Assembly (NCBI GenBank): GCA_947044365.1
Contig: OX345636.1
Location: 30,112,466-30,176,465 of the forward strand
Source of the DNA: Petrosia ficiformis
Lineage: Eukaryota; Porifera; Demospongiae; Haplosclerida; Petrosiidae
Reading direction: 5' to 3'
DNA length: 64,000 nucleotides
Numbering within the stretch: position 1 is the first letter of the stretch; each line of letters starts with the position of its first letter. The position numbers and the translations under genes are program-made. This document shows, one piece after another, positions 22,330 through 37,300 of the stretch. The notes below the pieces were generated by a model. It ran no database searches and was not told the origin of the DNA. It worked only from the letters and a program-made list of their open reading frames with translations.

Positions 22330-25300
22330 CTCCACAAATATAGATCATAAACCACAAAGAATGCAGTCCAGCCCCTCCCATTGTACGTGTTTGGATTCCC
22401 TGGCATACCTTATCAGGTAATTCAGAAACACTAGAGCTACTGCATGTGTCAATTACTTGTTGTGCTATAGATATAGCTGTGCAATGTATGTATAATAAAT
22501 TACATTAAATTCAGCACACACACTTACAGACCTTATATTGATAAATTTAGTTGCAATTGTCAAACTCCACAATTAATTATATATATAATACAAAAATGTA
22601 TCATCATGCAGTTCTTCTTTCATTGGGGAAACATTCACTTGTATATAATAGGTTTCCTACTCTGCATATAGACTGCTTTGCTAATAGTGCTCTCTTTGTG
22701 AGAAATCAATGGCAATGCATTGGACATGAGTGATTCCACACGTTGTATTGTATACCCTGCAGGTGAGTTTATATACTGGACAGATAAGATCAAATTATGT
22801 CACATGACATCTTTTCTTGTGACATATCTTACCTTGAATCAACACTCTCATGTCCCTCATCAGGATATACAATTGTGATACTTAGATGCTAGGGTACATA
22901 TGTTCATCACATGCATGACATATACAAATCAGTCACATGATGAATGTACACACGCACGAGCCTATAACACTCTTTATCTAGGCGAATACGTCTCGACCAG
23001 TCTAGGAGCAATTGGATGGGGTGATTCTCATATATGTTCCTGCTTTTTGATTCTTGGCTGCAAGGTATCAAAATGATGTAGTGATGTAGTGGCCATGCAT
23101 CTGTATTTTCCTGGTGTGCCAAAGAACAAGAGGACTAGGTTAGCAGAGGATTGTGCGGTAGCATGATTGCTGAATCTGCATAATAAGAAGAAATGCATAC
23201 CAATCACTCTCAGATCATTTCTAATTTTCTATCTCGAAGGGAACTCCAGAACATAAATGATATATGTGAATGTAGACAGAGAGAGCTTCATGTTGATGAC
23301 GTTCTCTTTTATACCTACATACTGACCTCTCATAGACCTATATTTGTTTGTTTGCACAATTGTGCTATACTTCACAATACAGTAGACTAATTGTCTAACA
23401 ATATGTTTGTGTAGTAAGAGTTGTCAAGTCAATGTTCTGTATGCTGGATTATGCAAGGATGATTGTGTTAATGTACAGATGTTTGACATGCACAATTAAA
23501 CAAGACAATTCACTTCACTGCTAAAATATACACATTCTGTAGATGGAAATTAACTTCCAATAGTCGTTTGTGATATAGACGTTTTCGTTTGAGATCCAAA
23601 GTGGGAACAATAAATAATATGTACTTTCCCCAATGGCCATTTTTACTCAACAACTCTTATTTTGGATAAGTTATGTAAATATTATCATGATTTTGCATAC
23701 TGTATCAGAGACTCAGAGTACATCCTTCTGTCAAATGATCTGTGATTATTGATTGTGTAATCTTCCTCAGCCTGTTTACACTGGTTAGTACAGTTGCAAG
23801 GAATAGTAATTGTAATGGATATATTATATATGTAATCCGTTAATAATTGTAATTTCAGTTTTCCTATCCAGTCTAATGAAGCAGAATAAATATTTTTTAA
23901 AAACCATTGTTTTCCGAACCTTCTTTGTGCATTAAATATCAGCATGATAATAGATTATAATTGATTATAATTGATTATAATTGATATATATATCTTTTAA
24001 GTAATTTAATATAATTAGTACAAAGTAGCTATGGCGTTAGATGTACAAATCCTGAACAACCAATTGTTAAATCCTTGCAACTTCACTAATTGTTATTTAA
24101 CAATTCTATTTTTGCAGTTTATAAAATGGCACTACTTTCCTATCAATTTAGCACCAATCACTTCTAATATGTGTTAAATTAATCTACTTTTGCTTCATAA
24201 GGAAAAGTGTAGTTTAGTGTTTTATGATTATCCAGAAAAATGTTTGCTCATTTTTCTATAAATATTGAATGTTAGGCTATAGAGATGTACAGCAATTGAT
24301 TGTACTTGTATCGCTTTTCACTTTTGCATGATGAACATCAATGTATGCTTGTTATAATGGCTATGGACCAATGGAAAGGTGAATGGATGCATGGACATAG
24401 TAATGAATGTACATGTATAACTTACATTATTAACAACATAATGATTAAACGTGTTGCTCCCATTCCATTGAGATAGTCAATAGTGACCTACTAAATTAAA
24501 GGGAGGCTAGTTTATGTTGCTGTGAAATCTGTAGGTGGAAGACAAAAAGGATGGACATTTTTCATGTATAGTGGAATTTCATGCTGTATATGGGTCCTGC
24601 AAACTACTTATTACACGTTTTGGCAACATTATGGGTCTGAAGCCAAAAAAGAAACTAGAAACGAGATATACATTATGCATTTTCAATCTGTTAATCCTTA
24701 TTCAGATCACTTTTAGGAAATATCATCACATAACTTAACGTCAGTACTAGTTTACTTTAAGGTATTAATTGGGGCTGCATTGCTGGGTAGAAAAGTTGGA
24801 GTTATACTTCCATCCTGTCCTGTTTCAAAGGTATGAAGTACATTTCTATCAGAGCAATATACTAGCTACCAAAATACTGGTTTTAAGCTATCAAAATTAT
24901 GAAATAATATATGCTTTTTTTTGTTGATTAAAACACAATACATTTTGTATTATTATAATAATAATCACTACATAGTGCAGGTGGAGTTGAAGATATAATT
25001 ACATGTTACAGAGTTTGATTGACTCCTTAATTCTTGTGCGTAATCTATTAAGGGTAAGAAGATACGGAATACATAGTAGCTACTATGTTGTCTTTTAATA
25101 ATAATTTACTGAAGCTAAGAGTAACTGTAACTTCCTTTCTTGTCTGATCAGTAAAATGGTATGTATATAGCAGCACTAAAAAGAACTGATGATGTAATGT
25201 ACTATTGAGAGGATGGAGGAAATGGCCCATTTCCTCCTTCCTCTCAATCTCTTGTGAGCTCACTATGACCTCTGTGGACATTGTGAATATGATTTGTTAG

Positions 25301-26621
25301 TGTGAGCCATTTTACCTTTACCATCTCCTCATTTGCACTCTTCCTATGACATAGCACACCAATATAGCCATGCCTCAACTTCTTTTTCGAAAGCTGAAAG
25401 ACAATTCTTTATTAGTATTGAATATAGCTATGGTAGTAAAATGATTTGGCTCACTTTTTGCAACAAGCCATACATCACGGCAGTGCTTTGTATCTGGCAG
25501 TTGTTCTCTGCAAAATCTATCGATGGAAAAATTTTACTTTGAAGAAACTGTACGCAATGAATCATTGCCATCCTTTGTAATTGCTTCTCTTAACTTCATT
25601 GTATGTATGATAATTATAATAATGATGTATTTTCACATAAAATACGTAATGTTCTCTTTTTAGTTGCAGAAAATCATTTTAGTTCTCCCAAACTCATCAG
25701 TACCTGTTTTTACAATCTCCTTCATCCATTTACTGACCAGAAATATTTAACAATCGTATTGTTCACATGATACACATAATTTAAAGTAATCCATATAATT
25801 GCCTCTAATATCTATGTATCTATGTTTTGCTTTTTTTTACTCAGTAGTAGATGGTCTGTTAATAATTTAGCTAAAGGTCATTCGTGTTCACCTTGTCTGC
25901 CTCAGAAAAAAGTTACAAACTTTAGTTTGGAAGGACCAACAATCTTTTTACCTAGTGCACCATCTTCATATAGAGTCCTTCCCATTTTTTGTGTATGTCA
26001 AATTTCAATCTTTCAAGTTGCTTCTAGTGTTGTACCTATACTGATATAGGTAAATGTATAGGTGCCCATACCAAGGTATAGGTAAATATAGGTATAGGCA
26101 AGTAGTATAGGGCAGATTAACAGACCTTGGCCAAGTTTTGAAATTTTATTGCAGGAAAAGATTGATACAACAGTCAGAATCATAATTTTTGAGCTATTTC
26201 CATCTTTCCTAGTAGTTTGTAAGTTTCATTTTCCAACAGAAATGGCAATGCTAAAAATTAGTGATTCACATGAACATAAAAGGAGTGAACAGAACTGAAC
26301 ACATATACAGTATATATATATATAGGTGTAGGCAGTTTTAGCGGTTGTCTATAATATCTGTATCCGAATTATTATTTATAGGCAAAACCTAGTATAGGTA
26401 CAACACTAATTGCTTCATTATTGACATATCGCGCCATAATTTTGAGGTCATCATGTGACTTTTCAATATTGCCCCTCCCTACTATAAATTATTCAAATTT
26501 AAATTACAAAATTTGAATTTGAGTTGAAAAATGAGGCGGTTCCTACTTTCATTCCTGAAGGTATCTATGGAAACCGGCCTAAAGGTTGAGGGTGTGTATT
26601 GTCGCGGTGGGGATTGAGAAT
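22330..26621. other. Intergenic between divergent genes, no gene seen
   Basis: It lies between the minus-strand tandem-domain gene and the plus-strand RAB11FIP-like gene and so contains both promoter sides. Visible contents: GATTATAATT triplets (23948-23983), partial R2 repeat (25867-26010) and a TIR element (26025-26408). Short open frames here show no family resemblance. Confidence 0.5.
26025..26408. mobile_element. MITE with TAGTGTTGTACCTATA ends
   Basis: Left TAGTGTTGTACCTATACT and right AGTATAGGTACAACACTA are inverted, bounding 384 bp rich in 'tataggta' variants. A related copy lies at 61928-62346. No open frame of note. Confidence 0.75.
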
Positions 26622-29600
26622 ATGGATCTAGATGAAGCTGTTTCTCCCATCGAACATCTTAAGTCCATATTCGACTTGTGTGACGAAGACCACGATGGAG
26701 TTATATCAGTCAACGAGTTCAGACTGTTGTGTCACCAACACTTAGGAGCAGCTACACAGGTAAGTGATACTACTCAGTCTCTAGTATGTTCTGATTACAA
26801 CGCAAGAACCATCTGGCGTGTATTCTGTTTGCGTGTATAACATAATTATTGTGTGCCAGTGTTGATTCAAATATCATTAATTTTGTTTGTTGTGGTTGAA
26901 ATGTTTACATTAACTACTTGAGCTCAGTCATATATAGTACAGCTGATTACATGTCACAGTCATAATTATGTGTATTATACACACCTGATATAGCCATAGC
27001 TAATAACCTTATTTCATGGTTCTTTATATGAAAAAGAAGAAACCAGCGAAAACACTATAATACAAATATATTATATGAGGATGCCTAAGGAACATGCATG
27101 TTTTCAAATCATATTTTATTTCCGGGTTTTCTATATCATCCCTGTTTTTAAAATTCTACATTCGCCCTATATTGTGCATTTGTCCTGTATTGCACATCCG
27201 CCCTGTATTGTGAATCTGTCCTGTATTATACATCTGCCCTATATTATGCATCTGTCCTGTATTATGCCCTGTATTGTGAATCTGTCCTGTATTATACATC
27301 TGCCCTGTATTATGCATCTGTGGGCCTGTATTATACATCCGCCCTGTATTATGCATCTGCCCTGTATTATGCATCTGCCCTGTATTATGCATCTGTCCTG
27401 TATTATGCCCTGTATTGTGAATCTGTCCTGTATTATACATCCGCCCTGTATTATGCATCTGTCCTGTATTATACATCCGCCGTGTATTATGCATCTGCCC
27501 TGTATTATGCATCTGCCCTGTATTATGCATCTGTCCTGTATTATGCCCTGTGTTGTGCATCTGTCCTGTATTTTACATCAGCCCTGTATTATGCATCTGT
27601 CCTGTATTCTACATCCACCCTGTATTGTGCATCTGTCCTGTATTATACATCAGCCCTGTATTATACACTCGCCCTGTATTGTGCATCTGTCCTGTATTCT
27701 ACATCCACCCTGTGTTGTGCATCTGTCCTGTATTATACATCAGCCCTGTATTATGCATCTGTCCTGTATTATGCATCCACCCTGTATTGTGCATCTGTCC
27801 TGTATTATACACCAGCCCTGTATTATATACTCGCCCGTATTATGCATCTGTCTTGTATTATGCATCCACCCTGTATTGTGCATCTGTCCTGTATTATACA
27901 TCAGCCCTGTATTATACACTCACCCGTATTGTGCATCTGTCCTGTATTATGCATCCATCCTGTGTTGTGCATTTGTCCTGTGATACATATCAGCTTTCAC
28001 TTGGGGTGGAGGTGGAGTGGAGGAGGTTTGAAAAACACCCCCCAAATTCAAAAGTTTTAAACTGTGATAATTAAAAAGTAATGATAAAACATATGTAAAC
28101 AATAACCATCACATTATCTGCTACATAGGAGGCCATTAAAATTGGAGTACAAATATTTTGTTCACATTTCCTATAGCTGTATAAGTGTTGTATAGTCTAT
28201 GTACATGTAATAACTAGAATTACCCTGGCTCAACTATAATAATCATTCTTTTGATAATGTAAACCTAGTAGTTTGTTTTTCATCATTTATAATAAATAAT
28301 TAGCATTCGGTCTGTCAATAAATAATCAATAGATTTGACACAGGACATGGCAATGATACGATTTTAATACTTAACAATGAAGTGAATAGTAATTATCCCA
28401 TAATTATTATGTGACTGTGTGTAGAGCCAGTAATCAATTCTTGTACCACTATAGCCTGTACCGCCATAGTGCTGTCACTGTATTTTAATTAGTTTACCAA
28501 TGCAAGCTCAAGGAATGCAATATTTTTTATATACATGTACCCAGGTGTCATATTTCAAGAATTTGATGTTTAGGCTTTTATGGAACTATAATTGGAACAA
28601 GAAGAATGTGTCCACCTTAGTGGGGTTACTGCTATTGGGAGATTTCACTATGTATACAACTACATGTACATGTACTAGAGCTTGGCGATATTCAATACAA
28701 GTGTTTCGACCAAATGTGGCTTAACGAGGGAACTAGAATAGCACAAGTGCTAATATTATCCAGCTCCCCGGGACCGACAGCTTTACATCCCCTCCGAAGG
28801 ATGCGGTGATAAACACCTTCTCATTTTTGAGGGTAGAGCTGAGTAAACTCATAGGCGAGAGAAAAAGCCTGACCCTAGCGGGGCTAGAACCTGCAACCTT
28901 TCGATTGCAGGCTAGCACTTTAACCAGTAGGCCACTAGAACCCCCTAGATACTTCAATTACAGTGAATACTATCATGATAGTGAAAGTAAAATTTGGATA
29001 CAGATTCTGAGTATATTCTACTTACACTGCTCTTAGAACCTTCCAATAGCCAGCTCTTTGTCAAGATCAATCTCACCAGAAATATTTCTTGCCATCTTCA
29101 CGTTTTTTTCATGTGGTTGGGAGTTTGTTGAGGCGACACAGTGTCAAATGCACATGCCCGTAACCACATGTCCACTATCACGACAGTAGGCCTTAGCTAT
29201 CACTGTCATGATAGTAATGCTGATAATAACGATAGTCACACTATCGCCACAATAGCCCAGCTCTAACATGTACATGTATGATAAAAGTACATTAACATCA
29301 AATGTGCTACATTACAGTCGACATGTAATTTCATTTTCTTCATTATTATGTTTAGCAAGTTGAGAAGTTGATCAAGGAGTTAGATGCTACTGGTAATGGA
29401 AAGATAACGTTTGAAAACTTTTCGGGTGGAATCCAAGCATATTTATTAGGTGAGCAAGTTATTATACACAATTATTGTCTGTTGCTTGTTGTAAACAACA
29501 AAAATGTTTATTAATGTCCATCAAAATCTCATGAATATCATTATGTGGTTCATTTAGGGTAGGGTTAGGGTTCAATCAGTATCAAAGTGATCTTAGTCTT

Positions 29601-31907
29601 TGATGGCAATCTTGGACATCACTCAAAATAGTATATGATGGCCTGTAGACAAGACTGTGTACTATGTTTGTTATAACACAATATCAGTTGAATCTGATGA
29701 CAAGAGCACTAACTCCTATATTGAGTATCGTGGTCAAGCTGGATCTATATTATGGGCATGAACATTACTCGCTCTACTACACTGTTTTTCGTAGTATATC
29801 ACTCACTGAATCATACCATATGCACTATTTTATGGAATGCTGACTGTTGGTATTGTATGAATTCTGTCTGCAAACATTGTCAATTAAAGCTAACATACAT
29901 GTCTTCAGCATTAAAAACCCCTACTTCTTGTTTACTGAAGTAAACAGTTCTCAACTTGTCCAAAACAATTCTTAATTAAAAGTCACAAAGAATACAATAC
30001 AATATAAAAATGATTTGCTTACAATGTACATGTATATACTGAACACTTCAAAATCAAAGATGTAAAAAAACTCTTTCATGTACTGTTCCATGAGCAAACA
30101 TCACAATGACAGCTTGCATACATACAAGCTGTCAACTTTTTCTTCCTAGAGTGTAATACGTATGTACATGTACACACTTGCATGCATGGATTAGTCCCAA
30201 CTTTTTATTTTGTTCCTACCCTTGTGGTAATGATCACCTCACTATGTGTTGTGTACATGTAAGGTGTATGAAAGTGGTATGCTCTCCATTTCAGTTACCC
30301 TAACTGGTGTGGTACATGCACCAGCTTCTGATATATACATGTAGTAGGAACACAACTGGTACTGGCTAAATAAGACTGGTTATTTTATAAAGAAAGTACA
30401 TGTAAATAGTTACATACACTGTAATTATGATCACTGTAAGAATAATGAAAGCAATACTATTTTATTTATACATGTACATGTACATTAACTTTAGCTAGAA
30501 GAGATTCCAGTAGTTCTACAATATCAGACTCTCCGCTCTCACTAACAGGTTTTGGAGATGAATTGGTGAGTACATTATCATATTAATTTATTTTTAATTT
30601 TATATATAATTATGAAGTATTACGAATAATAAATATCTATGAAAATTGAATTAACTTACTATTGGTCGATTTGTATAAATTTATGGGTAAGATAAGGTAA
30701 TTAGATCACATGACCTGGGTCACATGACTTACTAGTATTTGTAATGAAACGTGGGTCATGTAAGGAGTGATAGCAAAAAAAAGTTCTTGATTGCTCTTGA
30801 TAGTCTTACTGACGTCTAAATACTTTGTGTTGATAGCGCTCTCCGTTTCATAGCAATTCCATGATGTTTCTTTCAGCTAGAGATAACTTCTATAATAGCT
30901 ACAGACATGAAACTTGTTTTACTCTCATAACATACCTTAGTCTAATAGCAACGGTCTTTTTTAAATACAGCTTCTAGGTTCTTTGAAATGAGCATTCCAC
31001 TATCTGTAACTCAGTTATGAAAGAAAAATCACATCGTTGCCAAACACGTCAATCTTTCAACTACTGCTTTTCAAAATTTCAGAGCAAAAGAGTGAGTGGA
31101 TGATAAGAACGAGTTACCTAAAGATATACTATGACAGTAATCACAAATGTATAGCGATTAGTGAATATGCTAATTACCTGTACATTCTATGCTGCCAAAC
31201 AAGGTTAGGACAGTACATTGACAACAAATTGAGATACACTGTAATCTGTAAAGATAGACCTAATTTTGTGTGGAAAGCATCCACCAATTAAAACTGCTAT
31301 AAATATGCTAATCTTACTAAAAGATAAAGACAGTGTGTTACTGTTATTAATGTTGACACTGCATTATATAGAATCAGTTGTAGAAATTCCATCTAAATAA
31401 AATTAAACTACAAGAGTTTCTTCTCCAAGGAATTTCTAATTACATTATCCACATAATTGCATTCATTACTGATATACCAAGAAAATGTTTAGGGCTTTAC
31501 ACAGGAAAAATGTAATGATGTACATGTACATTGTTATTGCTATGTACATGTACATGTACTGTACATGACTGCATGTACATGTACATGACTACATGTGCAT
31601 GTACTGTACATGTACTGTACATGACTGCATGTACATGTACTGTACATGACTGCATGTGCATGTACTGTACTTGACGACATGTGTATGTACTATACATGAC
31701 TGTATGTGCATGTGCATGTACTGTACATGACTGCATGTGCAAAAGTTAGCCTGTTCATACAGGCGTATGAGATGTTTGATTCGCACCCTGCCAGCTGAGC
31801 TGTCTTGGTAGCTCAGTTGGTAGAGCATCTGTCCGGAGTACAGAGTGTCGTGGGTTCGAATCCCACCTGAGGCGACTCTCATTTTCATTTTTCCATTGCC
31901 TCAGGTG

Positions 31908-31942
<35 letters not shown>

Positions 31943-34293
31943 GTCTACATGTACATCTCCGATAACATCATGTATAGTACATGACTGCATGTACATGTAC
32001 ATGTACTGTACATGACTGCATATACATGTACTGTACATGACTACATGTACATGTACTGTACATGACTGCATGTACATGTACTGTACTTGACGGCATGTAC
32101 ATGTACTCAACACATATTCAATTTCAAATTACAGTCATGTAGTCTTTATTACATGTACATGTACATATAGCTGGTCATACACATTATTTATTGGATATCA
32201 CTGTCTACATGTATTCATTATGTACATATTTGTACATGTAATACATATGCAATTACACAACACTTCTATTGGATTACAGTACCTGACTTTATTAAGTTTA
32301 CATACTATAATGGAAGCTACACTTCAATAAGGTGATAGTCAACTGTACTTCTCTATAGTACTACTTTGTATTATAATCATAGTAATGTGTGAATTTCCTG
32401 TATATTTATATGTGATAACATGTATTAGGTACTATACTGTGTTGTACATTCAAAGTACAGTGTAATGGGGGTGGTTGTACATTTATGTATATTTTGTTCA
32501 TTTTTCATATACTATAGTTCATAACTAGTAGTCCAACACTTGATGGTATGACACAAGATGCTCATCACTCTCCTAATTCTAATGGGATAGCTTCTTTTTT
32601 TACTTATGAAGCAGTAAATGATGAAAAAAGGTAACAATCATTTTCAATGTATTTCAGTTATTCTTATAATACATGTACACAGCCAGCTGGGCTGCCTTGG
32701 TAGCTCAGTTAGTAAGAGCATCTGTCCGGAGAGCAGAGTGTCGTGGATTCAAATCCCACCTGAGGCAACTCATTTTTCAGTTTTTCATTTGCCTCAGGAA
32801 CCTGTCTTTCTTTCTTTCTTTCTTTTCATCTCAAGTTATAATTTATATAAGATGCTGTTTCTCTAACGTTTTAACTCTATGAACAAGATATATATAGAGA
32901 AAAAGTATCCTTATGATTGCTTTGTGGTGTCATCTGTCAGTAATCATGGCATGGCATGACTGATGTTATCATGCCTGAAACATAGCACCCTATTATAGTT
33001 ATTATTTTGATTATCTACTCTTCTTACTTTTTAAAGGATCTTGTAGAACTTATTTAAAATAGAATAGCTATTGATTACAGCTTCTATGTAAGCTACAAGC
33101 AGTTTTCTTCTTGTGTAAAGCTTGAGCGAGTGTTCTATTACGCGCCACGCCCATTATTAATCAAGCCCCCCCAGAATGATGCAACTTCCTTTACTATGAA
33201 TACAATGCATAGTTGCAAGCATATAAATATACTTTATACGGCCATAAACATTTCGAATTATTTATTTGCATCCAGACACTCTACTAACTGTAGTTTCATG
33301 AAGTGACTAATGTGATTCCAGTTATATATTTTTGCCTCCTATCTCCACACACATACATACACACATACACATACACAAATATATATGTATGTACATGTAG
33401 TAGGGATCATAGTGTAACTGAATTAATAGCTAACGGAACAGATGAAGAGAACACATACTCAATAGAAGAATATGAACCGTAAGTATTGTACATGTACATA
33501 TATATGTGTATATTTTAGTGATTTGATAGATGCTTTCAAGAGTACATGTACATATAGTTTAAATTACATTGTATCTACATGTACCAGTACATGAAAATTA
33601 ACAAACAAACACAACAAAGAAGCAGCCACAATGAAAGTCATAAAATACAACCATAAAGGCCTTAGAAAATATTAAAGCAACCACCCTGGCTTAGAAAAAT
33701 AACAATCAAACAAATACATGTACTGTAGGTACAGTACATGTACATGTACATACATACATATATACTTTTACTACTGGTAATACATGTGCATGTACATACA
33801 TATAATTTTACTACTGGTAATACATGTGCATGTACATACATATAATTTTACTACTGGTAATACATGTACATGTAGTTCTTTTTTATATAATAATACGCTA
33901 TGCATATAGATGTACCATGTTCATTAAGCCACATAAAAATAATTTCGTGGCTTCCTGTTATTTTCATTTGTCATTCATATTACAATGTACATGTATGTGT
34001 CCATAAATATACATGTACTGTCCTTATATGTACATGTACATGTACAATGTATGTACTTACACTGTATGTTGAATCATTTGTACATAGTCTAACATTTTAC
34101 ACATGTAGTGGTTTATCTAACTCGACTTCATTTCCAAGACTTGAAATACAACCATCAGGGTAAAGTTCACTGTAGCAATAGTACTGCATGTATAATACAT
34201 CTATCTATCTATCTATCTACATTAACCTGTGCCGCCATGCGTAGGCAGAGGGTTACAGTGCTTTTGTTGTTGTGTTTGTGTGTGTGTGTGTGT

Positions 34294-34335
<42 letters not shown>

Positions 34336-37300
34336 TGTGTGACTAGTCCTTTGAGCCAGACTCCTCCCCTTTTTGAGATCTCATAGAGGGGTAGTGTCTG
34401 GCTTGCGAGACTAATTGTAAACTTCACTGTATCCATTCACATTTATGTACATGTACATATATCAGTTTATATGTGGCTTTTATGCACTATCTGATCAATT
34501 ACTTAAGTTCATTGTTTCAAAATTCTCGTCTATTTAGAATCAGTCCTACTCTGATAGCCAGATCACTGATGAAGAAACATAATCATAGTTTTCTTCATGT
34601 ATCAGGTGGGAGTGATACTTACTGTAGTACACCTGATGGGATTAATGATGACCAAGATGAATTAACTGAAAAGGTGGCTATCATATTGATACTTAGTAAC
34701 TATATACATGTAGGAGTGGGTGATAGTAGCGATGACTAATATTATCTATAGTGTTACTATCATGACAGAGATAGCTAAAACCTAATATTGGGCATTTGGT
34801 TACAAGGATGTGTATTTGACATTGTCTAGTCTCAAAATATCCACAATCACCTGGTAAAACATGCAAAGATGGTGAGGAATATATCTGGTGAGATCAATCT
34901 TGACAAAAAGCAGGAAGTTTTTCTGTTGGTTGGTCTTGCAGCATGTTTTAGTCAGAGCACATGTACTTTCCCTATTTTTAGTGTAATTTTCCCAGTAATG
35001 AATACAAAAATATTTGTGTAGTTGGAAGCATTATTATACATATATATGTAATACATGTATATATACCATAGTGATGTTTGTTTTTTTTGCCAATAGATGA
35101 AACATACTTAGAGATTGTGTATCCAAATTTTAGTTTCACTATCATGATAATATTCACTGTCATTCAAGTAACCATTATGTGCATGTAATTTTGTGTGTGG
35201 ATATGGTGTCTGTATGTATTCTCTAACTCTATTTCACTTACATATTTTGATAGTTAACCATTTCACTATCACCTAGCCCTACTTTCACTTATTGCTGATC
35301 ATGTGACCTGTGGCCAATCAGAGTGTAGATAATGCGTCACATGAATGACCATTAAATCACTTATTGCACACTTTGCTCACCTCTATCTAGTAACGACGCT
35401 GCTCCAACAACAGCGGTAGTTCACCAGATCGTCAATAAATCATTTATAACACACTTGACAGTGCATTGTGTGTTTCAGTGTAGCACTTGAGTAGTCAATA
35501 AAGGTCTCGTTTATATAACCCACTCGCCTTTGGCTCGTGCATTATGTAAAATCAACCTTTATTGACCTGCCCTCGTACTACATTAAAACATGTAATCACT
35601 GTAAAGTGTGTTCTAACTATTACTTAAAACTTCAGGTTTCATTCATGCTCAAATACTTAAATTATATTCCATATTCAATCTCTCTCTCTCTCTTGTGAAT
35701 GTATGCTTATAATAGCTACAAGAACTATCTAACAGATTAGAGGGTTTGGAGTTAGATTTAGACAGCAGCCATTCTCAGAAAATTCATTTGAAAAGAGAAA
35801 ATGTATCACTATTAGAAAGGTTAGTTTAAAATAGCCCTAATACTCAGATTCAATTTACAAAATAAGGCTTGCATTCTCTTGTAAATGCTCTATTTTCTGT
35901 CATTTTGTAACTATATACATGTAGGAGTGGGTGATAGTAGCGATGACTAGTATTATCTATAGTTACTATCATGACAGAGATAGCTAAAACCTAATATTGG
36001 GCATTTGGTTACAAGGATGTGTATTTGACATTGTCAAAATATTACTATAGTCTGTTCACATTCACGATGTCCTCAAAATTATGATTTAATGACTTTATAT
36101 GTAAAATAGTGTATAGTTTAATGTCATAAGGTTAATACATGATTATACTGTAACTCAATAAAAAAAGCAATGGATTGAAATTTGACATACACAAAAAAGA
36201 ACGGGAAGGATAATTATATGAAAATGATGCAGGTAAAAAGATTCTTGAACATTCCAAACTAAAGTTATAAACATTTTTCTGAGGTCATGGTGAATGTGAA
36301 TGACCTTTATGTACAGTAAACATATTGAATAGAAAGTGAAATTATGCTTTGGTTTCCTGAGAAATGTACAGCATTTAAAAAAGATACAAATTATGTACCA
36401 CACTAAGGCTGGATTCACATAATGACACAAAGCCTTGTGTTGTGATATAATTCTGGAAACTGATTGGTGGTCAAACGCAGCGCAGCTAACGCAAAGAAAG
36501 AAATCAGATCTATCCTCACATTACATTGCATCTGATGGTGTTGAAGGAAGCCCATCATGTTTACAATACAACACATTGACAATGACTCAAAGAAATGCCA
36601 GGCTTTGTGTCATTTTGAGAACCAGGCTTAAATCTGATAACTCCATTTATAGTTTTATATTTATGTAAATTTTGTATATAACATTCAGAATAGAGAGATT
36701 TGAAGAAAGAATACGAGAAATTGAATTTGAGAAAGAAGAGATAGAAAGAATAGCAAAGGAAACATTAAAAAGTACTACTGTAAGTAGATTATAGTATTGT
36801 ATTACTATATTGTGCATGCTGATTCAGATCCTAACTGCTTTTCACTTTTCTATCATTTATAGACAAGATTAAAGAGAAGCTATGAAGATGCAATGGATGA
36901 ATTGAGAATGGAGTAAGTTTGCTAACTACAGGCCTGTAGCAAGCACATTTAAAGTAGAGCTGGGAATCGGCTGAGATTCTGAAATCGATTATCACTAACT
37001 GCAAATTGATTGATAATTGATTAAAATCAGCTGAAGTATTTAGGGCAATTAGTTCAATTAATACAGGAAACTCCTCCCATTTAATGATCAAAAAAGGCTT
37101 CCTGTCACTTACAAATTGTACATTATTTACTGTCACATGCTTGAAAAGTATGTCTTTTGGAATAATTAGCATAATTGATATCACAGACTTACAATCGATA
37201 ATCAGAAGAATTTTCAATATCGATTGATTAATCAATAAATCGATTAATCATCCCAGCCCTAATTTAAAGTGGTCAGGCCAAAAAAAAGTGGGTGTGGTCA

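Noticed and set aside
27075..28074. Long Cys/Tyr/His-rich open frames on both strands
   Set aside because: They are produced by an 18-bp minisatellite whose unit length keeps frames open; no start context, domain or splice support.
31802..31874. A tRNA gene (anticodon GGA)
   Set aside because: It is followed by a shared body and CTTT tail, occurs three times in the window, and lacks T33 in the anticodon loop, so it is a SINE head.
33745..33872. CRISPR-like array
   Set aside because: Units are contiguous 40-bp tandem repeats with no unique spacers, in a eukaryotic intron.
34209..34436. His/Thr or Cys/Val repeat frames
   Set aside because: Translation of the GT microsatellite.
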